Part shown: one piece after another, positions 1 through 8,313 of the stretch
Layout: each line of letters begins with the position of its first letter
How positions within the stretch are numbered: the first letter of the stretch is position 1
From: Halorubrum amylolyticum
GTDB lineage: Archaea > Halobacteriota > Halobacteria > Halobacteriales > Haloferacaceae
Direction: 5' to 3'
DNA: 64,000 nt
NCBI RefSeq assembly: GCF_004114995.1
Contig: NZ_SDJP01000001.1
Span: 1 to 64,000 of the forward strand
Position numbers and translations under genes: made by a program
Notes under the pieces: generated by a model
Seen by the model: only the letters and a program-made list of their open reading frames with translations
The model's database searches: none
Told to the model about the DNA's origin: nothing

Positions 1-99
1 TCGCACGAACACGACCACGACGGTCACTCGCACGAACACGACCACGACGGTCACTCGCACGAACACGACCACGACGGTCACTCGCACGAACACGACGGT
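1..99 (+). repeat. 27-base in-frame tandem repeat coding His/Asp-rich segment of LarC
   Basis: Three exact 27-base units at 1-27, 28-54 and 55-81, then a partial unit to 99, each coding the nonapeptide SHEHDHDGH. The array probably extends left of the window. It is a metal-binding linker rather than a separate element. Confidence 0.9.
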
Positions 100-1212
100 T
101 CCGAACACGCCCACGACGACGCCGAGCACGCCGAGGGGGCCGGCGTCCACCGCAGCTACCCCGAGGTGGTCGCGCTCGTCGAGTCGATGGACCTCTCTGA
201 GCCCGTCGAGTCGGTCGCGCTCGACGCCTTCGAACGCCTCGGCCGCGCGGAGGCGTCGGTCCACGGCACCGACCTCAACGAGACCCACTTCCACGAGGTC
301 GGCGCCGACGACGCGATCGCCGACGTGGTCGGCGCGGCGCTGCTGCTCGACGACCTCGACCCCGAGCGGGTCGTGACGACCCCGGTCGCGACGGGCGGCG
401 GCGAGGTCGAGATGAGCCACGGCGTCTACCCGGTTCCCGCGCCGGCGACGACCGAGATCGCGGCCGACGCCGACTTCGCGGTGGTCGGCGGGCCGGTCGA
501 CCGCGAGCTTCTCACACCCACGGGCGCCGCGATCCTCGCCGCGATCGCCGAGGGCGTCGACGCGATTCCAGATCTCGCTATCGACGCAGCCGGCTACGGG
601 GCGGGCGCCGCGACCTTCCCGGATCATCCGAACGTGCTCCGGGCGCTGGTCGGCGAGGGGCGCGAGTCGGAGGCTGAGGGTCACGGTCACGTTCACGACT
701 ATTCTCACGGCCACGACGACGAGAGCGCTCACGGCCACGCCCTCGTCCGCGACGACATCGCGGTCCTCGAAACGAACCTCGACGACGCCGCCCCCGAGGT
801 GCTCGGCGGGCTTCAGGAGACGCTCAAGCGCGCCGGCGCGCGCGACGTGACGATCGTGCCGACCACGATGAAGAAGTCGCGGCCGGGCCACCTCGTGAAG
901 GCGATCTGCAAGCCGGAGGACGCCGAGGCCGTCGCGGAGCGGCTCGCCCGCGAGACCGGGACCCTCGGGGTCCGCCAGTCCGGCGCGACCCACCGGTGGA
1001 TCGCCGAGCGCGACTTCGAGACGGCGGTCCTCTCGGTCGACGGCGACGACCACGAGGTGACGGTGAAGGTCGCGTCGACCGCCGACGGAGACGCCTACGA
1101 CGTGAGCGCCGAGTACGACGACGCCGCCGAGGTGGGCGAGGCGACCGGGCTGCCGATCCGCGACGTGCTCCGCCGGGCGGAGAGCGACGTGCGCGATCGG
1201 CTCGGCGAGTGA
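1..1212 (+). CDS. larC: LarC nickel-insertion protein (nickel-pincer cofactor cyclometallase), 5' truncated
   Basis: LarC inserts nickel into the bis-thiocarboxylated pyridinium mononucleotide to finish the nickel-pincer cofactor used by lactate racemase and relatives. The reading frame is open from base 1, so the N-terminus lies outside the window. The visible part starts in a His/Asp-rich stretch coded by a 27-base tandem repeat. It continues with the family motifs NETHFHEVGADDA, the TPTGAAIL stretch, a second short His-rich segment (about bases 680-740), the TNLDDAAPEVLGG motif and the C-terminal MKKSRPG and ETGTLGVR motifs. His-rich insertions are common in LarC and are taken to bind nickel. 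No larB or larE is visible in the window. Stop codon at 1210-1212. Family assignment is strong; the missing start cannot be judged. Confidence 0.9.
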   Translation, partial: SHEHDHDGHSHEHDHDGHSHEHDHDGHSHEHDGSEHAHDDAEHAEGAGVHRSYPEVVALVESMDLSEPVESVALDAFERLGRAEASVHGTDLNETHFHEVGADDAIADVVGAALLLDDLDPERVVTTPVATGGGEVEMSHGVYPVPAPATTEIAADADFAVVGGPVDRELLTPTGAAILAAIAEGVDAIPDLAIDAAGYGAGAATFPDHPNVLRALVGEGRESEAEGHGHVHDYSHGHDDESAHGHALVRDDIAVLETNLDDAAPEVLGGLQETLKRAGARDVTIVPTTMKKSRPGHLVKAICKPEDAEAVAERLARETGTLGVRQSGATHRWIAERDFETAVLSVDGDDHEVTVKVASTADGDAYDVSAEYDDAAEVGEATGLPIRDVLRRAESDVRDRLGE

Positions 1213-1248
1213 GGGGTCGGTGGGTGACGGAGGCCGAGCGCGACCCCG

Positions 1249-1557
1249 TCACCCCGGCGGTTCGACTCGCTCGACTTGCTCCGGTTCGACGCCGAATCCG
1301 TCGGACAGCCGGTCGGCGACGCGCTCTGCCGGCTGATTCGCATCCCTGACTTCCGCGACTGAGAGCGTCGCGACCGCCTCGACGGTGGTGTCGTTGAGCC
1401 CCGGCTGGAGGCCGGCGATCGACAGGTCCTCGACGTCGATGCCGTCGACCCGCTCCAGTTGCGCGCGGGCGCCGGCGGCGAGGTCGCCGGCGGCGGCCTG
1501 CGAGACGCGCACCGTCACGGTCGCTTCCACGGTCTGCGTGTGGATGGCTGCTGCCAT
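1249..1557 (-). CDS. Conserved haloarchaeal hypothetical protein, 102 aa
   Basis: I do not recognise a characterised family. The start at 1557 (MAAAIHTQTVEATV) is chosen because GAGGGG lies 3-8 bases before the ATG, which is unusual here since most genes in the window look leaderless. The reading frame continues further upstream but that part is arginine-rich and looks like a frame shadow. The protein is acidic, with beta-prone alternation near the N-terminus (TVEATVTVRVSQ) and a repeated VEAT/VEAVAT motif, suggesting a small alpha/beta fold; no membrane segment or Cys pair. It is convergent with larC, 36 bases apart. The upstream leader carries two large perfect palindromes, so expression may be controlled after initiation. 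Confidence 0.65.
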   Translation of the reverse strand: MAAAIHTQTVEATVTVRVSQAAAGDLAAGARAQLERVDGIDVEDLSIAGLQPGLNDTTVEAVATLSVAEVRDANQPAERVADRLSDGFGVEPEQVERVEPPG

Positions 1558-1583
1558 AGCCCCTCGCCGCGAGTCGAACGCGG

Positions 1584-1635
1584 CGCGGACCGGTCCGCGG
1601 CCTCGAACGCGGGTCCGCCGTCGACGGCGGACCCG
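1584..1635 (-). promoter_or_regulatory. Two perfect palindromes in the leader of the 102-aa gene
   Basis: A 16-base perfect palindrome at 1584-1599 and a 26-base perfect palindrome at 1610-1635 (arms of 13 bases centred on GTCGAC). They lie between a TATA-like GTTATC at about 1646-1654 (minus strand) and the GAGGGG/ATG of the gene starting at 1557. In RNA they would make two stable hairpins just before the ribosome binding site; as DNA they could be operators. Which of these is true is not shown by the sequence. Confidence 0.5.
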
Positions 1636-1753
1636 ACGCTCGCGAGGGGATAACGGTCGCGTCCGGCGATCGGTGATCGTCTGGTGACACAGCGACGGCT
1701 GGAGAAGTAGGGGTGCGGTCCGTCCCGCGGGGAACTCCCCCAGCCAACGCGCG

Positions 1754-1867
1754 TCACGCGGTCGGGCGGACGGACCGTGTCTCCGGAGCCCCGTAGCCGT
1801 TCCAGCCGAGGAGCGCGCCGCTGACAAGGGCGGCGGACGCCGAGGCGGTGGAACGGAAGCGGGTCAT
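1754..1867 (-). CDS. Possible 37-aa secreted or membrane-anchored small protein
   Basis: ATG at 1867, stop TGA at 1754-1756. The N-terminus reads MTRFRSTASASAALVSGALL, i.e. two arginines followed by a short hydrophobic small-residue segment, like a signal or anchor, then a polar tail with GWNGYG. An AT-rich stretch at 1900-1935 (TATATC and TTTAATAAT on the minus strand) could be its promoter. No homologue is recognised; length is short enough that chance is a real alternative. Apart from this, the 540 bases between the 102-aa gene and aspS hold only the palindromes and promoters. Confidence 0.35.
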   Translation of the reverse strand: MTRFRSTASASAALVSGALLGWNGYGAPETRSVRPTA

Positions 1868-2096
1868 ACGTGGACTCCGGCGGCGCGAAGCGCCGTTACC
1901 GATTTGATATATCGGGTGATTATTAAATCTATGGCGATCCTGTGAAGTGGTACCGAACGTTTTACAGACGGGCGGCGTCCCTCCGAGTGGCCGCCGCGAA
2001 CCCCGTTCAGATGACCCAGATCGGCCGGTTCCGGCGAGGGCGAGACGACAGGCCTATGACGAACGCCCGACCAGTTGCCCGTAAGCAGCCACCGTC

Positions 2097-3401
2097 ATGA
2101 TCGAGCGAATCCACACGTCGGACGTCGAACCGGACGCGGACGAGGTCGCCATCGCCGGCCACGTCCACGAGATCCGCGACTTGGGAGGCCTCGTCTTCCT
2201 CATCGTGCGCGACCGCGAGGGGCTCATCCAGATCGTCTTCAAGGAGGAGCGCGAGCCGGAGCTGTTCGAGGCGGTCCAAGACGTCGGCGCCGAGGACGTG
2301 GTCCGCGTGGTCGGCGAGCCGCTGGAGAGCGATCAGGCGCCCGGCGGCGTCGAGATCGCGCCGACCGAGTACGAGGTCATCGACGAGGCGGACTCCCCGC
2401 TCCCGCTCGAGATCTCGAAGGACATCGAGGTCGACCTCTCGACCCGGCTCGACAACCGCGCGCTCGACCTCCGCAAGCCGGAGACGCTCGCCGTGTTCAC
2501 CCTGCGCTCGAAGCTGATGACGGCGATGGAAGAGTGGTTCGACGACGAGGGGTTCGTCGACATCAAGACGCCGCTCATCTCGAAGGGCGGCGCCGAGGGC
2601 GGCGCGGAGCTGTTCCCGATCCTCTACTACAACCAGGACGCGTTCCTGTCGCAGAGCCCCCAGCTGTACAAGCAGATGCTGATGGCGTCGGGCTACGAGG
2701 CCGTCTACGAAACGGGCACCGCGTTCCGCGCCGAGGACTTCGCCACCTCCCGGCACGTCTCCGAGATCGCGATGTTTGACGTTGAACTCGCGTACATCGA
2801 CGATCACAACGACGTGATGGACGTACAGGAGGAGTCGCTGCGCCACGCGCTTCGCGAGGCCGCCGAGAACGCCGAGCGCGAACTCGACCTGCTCGACGTC
2901 GACCTCGACGTGCCCGACGAGGACTTCCCGCGGATCACCTTCGACGAGACGCTCGACATCCTCGAGACCGAGTTCGGTCACTTCCCGGACGACCCGACCG
3001 ACCTCGACACGAAGGGCGAGAAGCTGCTCGGCCAGCACTTCGAGGAGCAGGGCCACCCCGCGTTCTTCGTCGTCGGCTACCCCGACGAGAAGTTCTACTA
3101 CATGCAGGACGTGCCGGACGACGACATCGCCTCCCGGAAGTTCGACCTCATCTACAAGGGTCAGGAGCTCTCCTCGGGCGGCCAGCGCGAGCACGACGCC
3201 GACCGAATGGTCGAGGTCATGGAGGAGGAGGGCGTCGAGACGGCCAACTTCGAGTTCTACATCGAGGCGCTCAGCTTCGGCACCCCGCCCCACGGCGGCT
3301 ACGGGCTCGGCATCGACCGGCTCGTCCAGAAGGTCGCCGACCTCGACAACATCAAGGAGGCGATCATGTTCCCGCGCGACCCGAACCGGCTGGAGCCCTG
3401 A
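2097..3401 (+). CDS. aspS: Aspartyl-tRNA synthetase (archaeal type)
   Basis: Class II aminoacyl-tRNA synthetase of 434 residues, normal length for the archaeal type, charging tRNA-Asp (and tRNA-Asn as well if the enzyme is non-discriminating, which cannot be decided by eye). The N-terminal OB-fold anticodon-binding domain (about residues 1-120, [15 protein letters not shown]) is followed by the class II core: motif 2 region with [16 protein letters not shown], and motif 3 with [12 protein letters not shown] near the C-terminus. The SPQLYKQ motif that binds aspartate is intact. There is no bacterial GAD insertion. The ATG at 2097 gives the expected N-terminus [11 protein letters not shown] strong inverted repeat follows the stop. 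Monocistronic. Confidence 0.95.
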   Translation: MIERIHTSDVEPDADEVAIAGHVHEIRDLGGLVFLIVRDREGLIQIVFKEEREPELFEAVQDVGAEDVVRVVGEPLESDQAPGGVEIAPTEYEVIDEADSPLPLEISKDIEVDLSTRLDNRALDLRKPETLAVFTLRSKLMTAMEEWFDDEGFVDIKTPLISKGGAEGGAELFPILYYNQDAFLSQSPQLYKQMLMASGYEAVYETGTAFRAEDFATSRHVSEIAMFDVELAYIDDHNDVMDVQEESLRHALREAAENAERELDLLDVDLDVPDEDFPRITFDETLDILETEFGHFPDDPTDLDTKGEKLLGQHFEEQGHPAFFVVGYPDEKFYYMQDVPDDDIASRKFDLIYKGQELSSGGQREHDADRMVEVMEEEGVETANFEFYIEALSFGTPPHGGYGLGIDRLVQKVADLDNIKEAIMFPRDPNRLEP

Positions 3402-3416
3402 CGAGGGCAAATTCTT

Positions 3417-3451
3417 GACCGGATCGACGCCCCGACAGAGTCGATCCGGTC
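3417..3451 (+). terminator. 12-bp perfect stem-loop after aspS
   Basis: Arms GACCGGATCGAC (3417-3428) and GTCGATCCGGTC (3440-3451) with an 11-base loop, 15 bases after the aspS stop. There is no following T-run, so it may be an RNA-end stabiliser or processing structure rather than a classical terminator. The rest of 3452-3662 holds a TATA-like TTTATAAG near 3528 and the promoter of the next gene. Confidence 0.5.
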
Positions 3452-3662
3452 CGCGGCGCGCGCAGAGTCCTCATTCCTGATGCGGTCCGCGGCCGCGGCC
3501 GCGCGGTCGGCCGTCCTACCCGCTCCTTTATAAGCAGCCGTCGATATCGGCGGGACGGCGTCGTCGAGCCTCCTGCCGCCGATTAATCCGAATTAAACCG
3601 GGCGCAATTCGGCTGAACGGCTTGGGGTATTAAAGGCGACAGCGGTCCGAGCGGGGACCGTC

Positions 3663-3959
3663 ATGAACGCGATCCGAACGACGCTGATCGTGGCGCTCGC
3701 CGCGGTGATACTGATCGGGACCGGCGCGGCCGCCGGCGCCGTCGCGGCGGCCCCCGGCCCGGACGACGCACCGGGCGACGCGGGACCGCCGAGCGACCTG
3801 CCGGATCAGGTGCCGGAGTTCGTCGGCGGCATCTTGGATAGTGTCAACGACTTCCTCTCCGGCGGCGTCGACGACCTCGGTGAAACCGTCAGCGACATCG
3901 CCGGTGACGGGGGCGGTGAGAACGGCGGGTCCGGTTCGGGCGACGGGGAGGCGCCGTAA
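3663..3959 (+). CDS. Small secreted Gly/Asp-rich protein, 98 aa
   Basis: Unknown function. The first 30 residues are a Sec-type signal peptide or anchor (MNAIRTTLIVALAAVILIGT, then small residues up to AAAP). The mature part is Pro/Asp/Gly-rich with one amphipathic segment (PEFVGGILDSVNDFLSGGVDDLGETVSDI) and a GGGENGGSGSGDGE tail. TATTAAAG at 3628-3635 places a transcription start at or next to the ATG, so a leaderless message is likely. The next gene begins one base after the stop, so the two are probably co-transcribed and both act at the cell surface. Confidence 0.7.
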   Translation: MNAIRTTLIVALAAVILIGTGAAAGAVAAAPGPDDAPGDAGPPSDLPDQVPEFVGGILDSVNDFLSGGVDDLGETVSDIAGDGGGENGGSGSGDGEAP

Positions 3960-3960
3960 C

Positions 3961-4680
3961 GTGTCGGACCGCACGCACGGCCTCGACGCGCTCGACCGGC
4001 GGACCTCGCTCGACCGGCGGACCTACCTGCGGGCGACGGGCGCCGCCGCGCTCGGTGCGGCCGGGCTCGCCGGCTGCGTCGGTCGCGCGACCGGAACGCT
4101 CGCGACCGCCGTCACCGACCAGCCCGCCGACATCGGCGACTTCGAGTCGCTCGTGGTCACGGTCGAGGGGATCTGGCTCGGCCCGGAGGGCGCTGAGCCA
4201 GAGGCCGACGACAAAACCGACGGCGGCAACGAGAGCGACGAAAGCGGCAACGAGAGCGACGACGGCGACGACACCGACGCCGCCGGCAACGAAACCGACG
4301 GTGACGACGGGAGCGGCGGTGAGGAGGACGCCCCCGACGGCCGCGAGTACCACGAGTTCGACGAACCGCAGGAGGCCGACCTCGTCGAACTCCAGAACGG
4401 GGAGACGCAGCTGATCGACGAGCGGGAACTGGCGGTCGGCACCTACCCGTATCTCCAGCTCGACGTCTCGGCGGCCGACGGGACGCTCACAGACGGGAGC
4501 GACGCGACGGTCGACCTGCCCGGCAACGCGCCGCTCAAGTTCAACGCGGCGTTCGAGATCCGCGAGAACGCGCGGACGACGTTCACGGCCGACTTCGCGC
4601 CGGTGCTGCGAGGTAACGGGCGGTACCTCCTCCGACCGGTGCCGAGCGGGATCGAAGTCGACTACGAGGAGACGGGATAG
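3961..4680 (+). CDS. Tat-secreted DUF4382 lipoprotein
   Basis: 239 residues from a GTG start one base after the upstream stop. Two copies of an 18-base repeat code LDRRTSLDRRT, the second giving the twin-arginine motif DRRTYLRATG followed by a hydrophobic stretch and the lipobox LAGC, so it should be exported by Tat and lipid-anchored. The mature part shows the DUF4382 pattern: a TDQPADIGDFESLVVTV beta strand, a long Asp/Asn/Gly/Glu-rich insertion (about residues 80-125), then ELAVGTYPYLQL and KFNAAFEIRENARTTFTADF. DUF4382 proteins are extracellular beta-sandwich proteins of unknown role. Initiation at the GTG is the least certain point; frame and Tat signal are clear. Confidence 0.8.
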   Translation: MSDRTHGLDALDRRTSLDRRTYLRATGAAALGAAGLAGCVGRATGTLATAVTDQPADIGDFESLVVTVEGIWLGPEGAEPEADDKTDGGNESDESGNESDDGDDTDAAGNETDGDDGSGGEEDAPDGREYHEFDEPQEADLVELQNGETQLIDERELAVGTYPYLQLDVSAADGTLTDGSDATVDLPGNAPLKFNAAFEIRENARTTFTADFAPVLRGNGRYLLRPVPSGIEVDYEETG

Positions 4681-4964
4681 ACAGCGCGTCGCGTTTCCCT
4701 CGGTCCCCCGTTGGAGCCGCGGTTCGGACGCACCGATCGACGGTCGGTCCGGCCGTAGCCGACCGCGGCTTCGGGGTCAGGGCTGGGAGCGGTCCCGGGA
4801 TTCGGGGACCAGGGGAATGCACGCTGGCATCGGTCCCCCGTCGGAGGCACACGACCCGTTCGATCGTCCCGCCGCGGTCCGACGCGTCGGGACGGTCGGG
4901 TTCGTTCGACGTGACGCAGCGAAGCGGCGCTCGCCGCGCGGACGCCCGCCGTTGTCGACGCCGA

Positions 4965-5639
4965 TCACGCCGTCGTCGACGCGCGATCTCTTAAGAACGT
5001 TCGATACAGCGGTCCGGCGAGCAACATCGCTCCGAGGCCCGCCATCGCGACCAACGCGGTCGGAGCGATCTCGGCGCCGCCGTCCGCGAGCCGGTCGACG
5101 GAGACGCCCATCGCGACGCCCACGATCGCCCACGGGAGCTCCCCGAGCGCGGTGCCGACGAGCAGCGATCGGAGCCGGACTCCGGACCCGCCCGCGGCGA
5201 CGGAGACGGCGTCCGAGGGGACCGGCAGCAGGCGGGTCGCGGTGACGGCCCGGACGCCGCCGGTGGCGTCGGCCAGCCGCTCGCCGGCGTCGCAGAGCCG
5301 GTCGGCGATCCGAAACGTCTCGCGGACGCGGACGCGCCCCGCCCGGGCGAGCCAGTACGGGGGGAGCGCGGTCGCCACCATCGCGGCGACGCCGAGCGGG
5401 AGCCCGGCCCATCCGTACCCGAAGCCGGCGACGACGGCGAGAAGCGTCGTCGGCCACGCGAGGAGCGGTCTGACGGCCGTCAGCGCGAGCAGCGCGGCGC
5501 CGAACCGGACCGGATCGTCGGCGAGCCACGACAGCGGGTCGAGCACGGCGTGTGGCGAGGCGACCCACGCGACCGCCGCGAGCGCGGCCAGCGCGACGCC
5601 CGCGAAGACGTATCCGAAGACGGCGGTCCGGCTGTTCAC
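4965..5639 (-). CDS. TVP38/TMEM64 (VTT-domain) membrane protein
   Basis: 224 residues with about five or six hydrophobic helices. The core GFGYGWAGLPLGVAAMVATA and the following LPPYWLAR segment match the VTT (SNARE-associated Golgi / DedA-like) pattern G-F-x-(F/Y)-G-x-x-x-G. The family is linked to lipid or solute handling in membranes, with no known substrate here. The start is a GTG at 5637-5639; a TATA-like GTTTATCG at about 5662-5672 is one promoter distance upstream, supporting a leaderless GTG start. The 284 bases after its stop (4681-4964) contain no convincing gene. Confidence 0.8.
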   Translation of the reverse strand: MNSRTAVFGYVFAGVALAALAAVAWVASPHAVLDPLSWLADDPVRFGAALLALTAVRPLLAWPTTLLAVVAGFGYGWAGLPLGVAAMVATALPPYWLARAGRVRVRETFRIADRLCDAGERLADATGGVRAVTATRLLPVPSDAVSVAAGGSGVRLRSLLVGTALGELPWAIVGVAMGVSVDRLADGGAEIAPTALVAMAGLGAMLLAGPLYRTFLRDRASTTA

Positions 5640-5906
5640 GAGGGGTCGTGTTCCCTGAGGCGATAAACGCTTTGTGGACCGCCGCGGGAGCGGCGCGACC
5701 GGCGGGTGGCCGACCTCGAAGGCGCTCCGCGGGCGAAGACACGGCGACGCGCTGTCACGGAGCAGAGCTCAAACGCGCCAACGGGTCGGGCATCCCCCTT
5801 GAACCGCCGTCAAAACGAACGTGTTCACCCCTCCGCGGCGGTCCGATCGCGCGACGGAAACGAGGAACAGCAAAGCCTAATGAGGTGGGCATCAAACCGG
5901 CGGGTG

Positions 5907-6296
5907 ATGCCCACAGTAGAATACCTCAACTACGAAGTGCTCGACGACCACGGCTGGTCGATGGACGACGACGACCTGTTCGAGGAGGCCGCCGCCGCCG
6001 ACCTCGACGACGAGGACTACGGTACCCTCGAAGTGAATCAGGGCGAGTACATCCTCGAGTCCGCCGAGGCTCAGGGCTACGACTGGCCTTTCTCGTGCCG
6101 CGCCGGCGCCTGCGCGAACTGCGCCTCCATCGTCAAGAAGGGCGACATCGAGATGGACATGCAGCAGATCCTCTCCGACGAGGAGGTCGAGGAGAAGGAC
6201 GTCCGCCTGACCTGCATCGGCAGCCCGGCGACCGACGAGGTCAAGATCGTCTACAACGCGAAACACCTCGACTACCTGCAGAACCGCGTCATCTAA
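5907..6296 (+). CDS. fer: Halobacterial-type [2Fe-2S] ferredoxin, 129 aa
   Basis: Main low-potential electron carrier of haloarchaea, reduced by the 2-oxoacid:ferredoxin oxidoreductases. The sequence has the haloarchaeal acidic N-terminal insertion (about residues 8-40, rich in Asp/Glu), then the plant-type cluster motif CRAGACANC with the fourth cysteine in LTCIGSP. Length and order match the classical Halobacterium ferredoxin. ATG at 5907 gives the expected [14 protein letters not shown]; a longer open frame upstream is a shadow. A CCTAATGAG box about 27 bases upstream fits a leaderless promoter. A second ferredoxin module occurs at 30418-31074 fused to a J domain. Confidence 0.96.
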   Translation: MPTVEYLNYEVLDDHGWSMDDDDLFEEAAAADLDDEDYGTLEVNQGEYILESAEAQGYDWPFSCRAGACANCASIVKKGDIEMDMQQILSDEEVEEKDVRLTCIGSPATDEVKIVYNAKHLDYLQNRVI

Positions 6297-6424
6297 CGCC
6301 GCTCCGACCACGTCGCGGTCGTATTCACAGACGGTGTTCGATGTGGGTCATCCCCATCGATGCCACCGTTTTTTCGAAGGCCCGTTCTGCAGAGCGCTCG
6401 CTCGACCCTAAATCTCTCTCCCGC

Positions 6425-7075
6425 TTACCAGGCCGACCACGCCGTCAGACTCTCGTCGCGGGCGTACACCCGCTTGCAGTCCTTGGCGTACGCGAAGTCG
6501 CCCTCGTGGTCCAGCTTCTCGTGGCGGTACTCGGGGGCGTCCTCGCGGATCTGGACGCCCTCGACGGTGAACTCCTCCTCGCCGAAGACCTCGGTCTCGC
6601 CGACGGTGAACTCGTAGTCACCGGGGACGTTCACCTGCAGCGAGCGCGTCTGGTCGGCGTTCCCGTCCTTCGGGTGCAGCGTCACCGGGACGGAGACGTT
6701 GTCGACCGCGCGGGTCCACAGCGTCTCGACGGCCTCGATGTCGGCCTCCTCGACGCGCTGTTCGGGGCCGACCTCGATGCCGGTCACCCGGACCTGCATC
6801 AGGGCGTCGGGGGAGTCGACGACGAACTCCTCGCCCGTGGCGACGTGGGTGTCCGCGGGCACGTCCATCTCTGTCGAGAACGACTCGCCGTCCTGCGAGA
6901 CGACGACGGTCAGCCGGACGGTCTCCTCCTCGGGGATCTCCGCTTTGTGCGTGTGATCGCACTCGGTACAGCGGACGGTCGCCTGCCCGCCGGGGCGCAA
7001 CACTTCGTGGACGGTCTCCTCGCCCGGCGAACACGACGGGCAGGCGAGACCGACTCGGTCTCCTGTTTCGGTCAT
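6425..7075 (-). CDS. Haloarchaeal zinc-finger protein (HVO_0476-like)
   Basis: 216 residues. The N-terminus holds a zinc ribbon made of CPSC (residues 12-15) and CTEC (36-39), followed by an acidic beta-rich region with a repeated pattern of short strands, containing DVPADTHVATGEEF and a later VPGDYEFTVGETEVFGEEEF that look like two related halves. I recall this family as HVO_0476-type, of unknown function. GATATTTACG at 7103-7112 on the minus strand is a promoter one TATA distance from the ATG at 7075, so the message is probably leaderless. It is convergent with ferredoxin and divergent from prs. Confidence 0.75.
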   Translation of the reverse strand: MTETGDRVGLACPSCSPGEETVHEVLRPGGQATVRCTECDHTHKAEIPEEETVRLTVVVSQDGESFSTEMDVPADTHVATGEEFVVDSPDALMQVRVTGIEVGPEQRVEEADIEAVETLWTRAVDNVSVPVTLHPKDGNADQTRSLQVNVPGDYEFTVGETEVFGEEEFTVEGVQIREDAPEYRHEKLDHEGDFAYAKDCKRVYARDESLTAWSAW

Positions 7076-7241
7076 TACGGCGTCGTATCCGCCGCTCGCG
7101 TAAATATCCGCCCCTGTGGCTGCGGTGCGTCACACGCTCGCGTGGCGCTCGGTCGAGGGTTGCGTCGGGAGCGGAATGGTCCGCCCCGCGAGGCGAACGA
7201 GTAAGGAAACTGGTTTACCGGTGTCTGGGGTACGGACGCCC

Positions 7242-8096
7242 ATGATCGTACCCGGATCAAGCTCACAGCTGCTCGCGGCCGCGCTCGCCGAGGAGACGGG
7301 CCGGCAGCTGGCGACGCCGACCTACGACCGGTTCCCGGACGGCGAGGGGCTCGCCGCGGCCCCCGACTTCGCGGGCGACGAAGCCACGGTCGTCGCCGCG
7401 ACCGACTCCGACGCGGCGTGGGTCGAACTGCTCCAGCTCCAAGACGCCGTCCGCGGGGCCGGTGCCGAGCGCGTGACGACGGTGATCCCCTACATGGGGT
7501 ACGCCCGACAGGACCAGTCGTTCGGCGACGGCGAGCCGGTCTCGGCGCGGGCGATGGCCCGAGCGGTCTCCACGGGGACCGACCGCGTCGTCCTCGTCAA
7601 CCCCCACGAGGCCGGCGTCGCCGACTTCTACGACGCACCGGTCGAGACGGTCGACGCCGCCGATGTGCTCGCGGAGCCCCTACCGGCCGACCTCGCGGAC
7701 CCCCTGTTCCTCGCGCCCGACGAGGGCGCGGTCGGCATCGCGGAGACGGTCCGGGACGCGTACGGCGCGGGCGAGACGGACTACTTCGAGAAGCACCGCG
7801 ACCGCGACACGGGCGCGATCGAGGTGTCGCCCTCGGACGCCACCGTCGAGGGACGGGACGTGGTCGTCGTCGACGACATCGTCGCCACCGGGTCGACGAT
7901 GAGCGAGTCGGTCGCCGTGCTGAACGACCGCGGCGCGGCGCGGGTGCTCGCGGCCTGCGTCCACCCCATGCTCGCGGCCAACGCCGTGACGAAGCTTCGC
8001 GCGGCCGGCGTCGACCGCATCGTCGGCAGCGACACGCTCGAACGCGGCTGTAGCGTCGTCAGCGTCGCGCCCGTTCTCGCCGACGCGCTCGAATAA
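7242..8096 (+). CDS. prs: Ribose-phosphate diphosphokinase (PRPP synthase)
   Basis: Makes PRPP from ribose 5-phosphate and ATP for purine, pyrimidine, histidine and nicotinamide synthesis. 284 residues, the usual length of archaeal (class III) enzymes. Visible motifs are the N-terminal MIVPGSSSQLL, the DRFPDGE substrate loop, the YMGYARQDQSF catalytic flexible region and the PRPP-binding loop DDIVATGSTM. The ATG at 7242 is preferred over an upstream in-frame start because GTTTACCG at 7213-7220 sits about 27 bases before it. The stop at 8096 is only eight bases from the inverted repeat that bounds the acquired block. Confidence 0.95.
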   Translation: MIVPGSSSQLLAAALAEETGRQLATPTYDRFPDGEGLAAAPDFAGDEATVVAATDSDAAWVELLQLQDAVRGAGAERVTTVIPYMGYARQDQSFGDGEPVSARAMARAVSTGTDRVVLVNPHEAGVADFYDAPVETVDAADVLAEPLPADLADPLFLAPDEGAVGIAETVRDAYGAGETDYFEKHRDRDTGAIEVSPSDATVEGRDVVVVDDIVATGSTMSESVAVLNDRGAARVLAACVHPMLAANAVTKLRAAGVDRIVGSDTLERGCSVVSVAPVLADALE

Positions 8097-8104
8097 GTCC
8101 ACTC

Positions 8105-8122
8105 GGCTCTGCTGAAATCCTC
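8105..8122 (+). repeat. Left terminal inverted repeat of the block
   Basis: GGCTCTGCTGAAATCCTC, pairing with 9774-9791 at 16 of 18 positions. It begins eight bases after the prs stop codon. Confidence 0.6.
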
Positions 8123-8312
8123 AACTGGTGATAGGCTTCAGTATCCGTGCTGAATACACGGCGCGTATCTCGCACAGAATCAATCCCAATTCGATCAGAG
8201 TGGATCGGTCAACACAGACGATACACTGTCCGATTTGCACCCCAGACTCATTCTCACGTTCAATCCGCCCCGCAAGCTCAGTGATTGTCGGAGAGGTGGT
8301 ATCCGAGACGCT
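8121..8312 (-). pseudogene. Remnant of an unrecognised gene at the left end of the block
   Basis: An open frame runs leftwards from behind the MFS stop and ends with TGA at 8121-8123, overlapping the inverted repeat. The peptide includes TITELAGRIERENESGVQ, GQCIVCVDRSTLIELGL and ends ILKPITS. It has no start codon of its own after the MFS gene and its composition is not strongly acidic, so it looks like the 3' part of a gene from a foreign or decayed element. No family is recognised. Confidence 0.35.
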
Positions 8313-8313
8313 A

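Noticed and set aside
1..99. Evenly spaced repeats read as a CRISPR array
   Set aside because: Units are in frame, contiguous without spacers and code a His-rich linker of LarC.
2007..3410. 467-codon open frame antisense to aspS
   Set aside because: Valine/leucine-rich shadow typical of GC-rich genomes; aspS is well supported.
5552..7204. 550-codon plus-strand frame covering ferredoxin and the zinc-finger gene
   Set aside because: Overlaps two clear genes in another frame, with arginine-rich composition.
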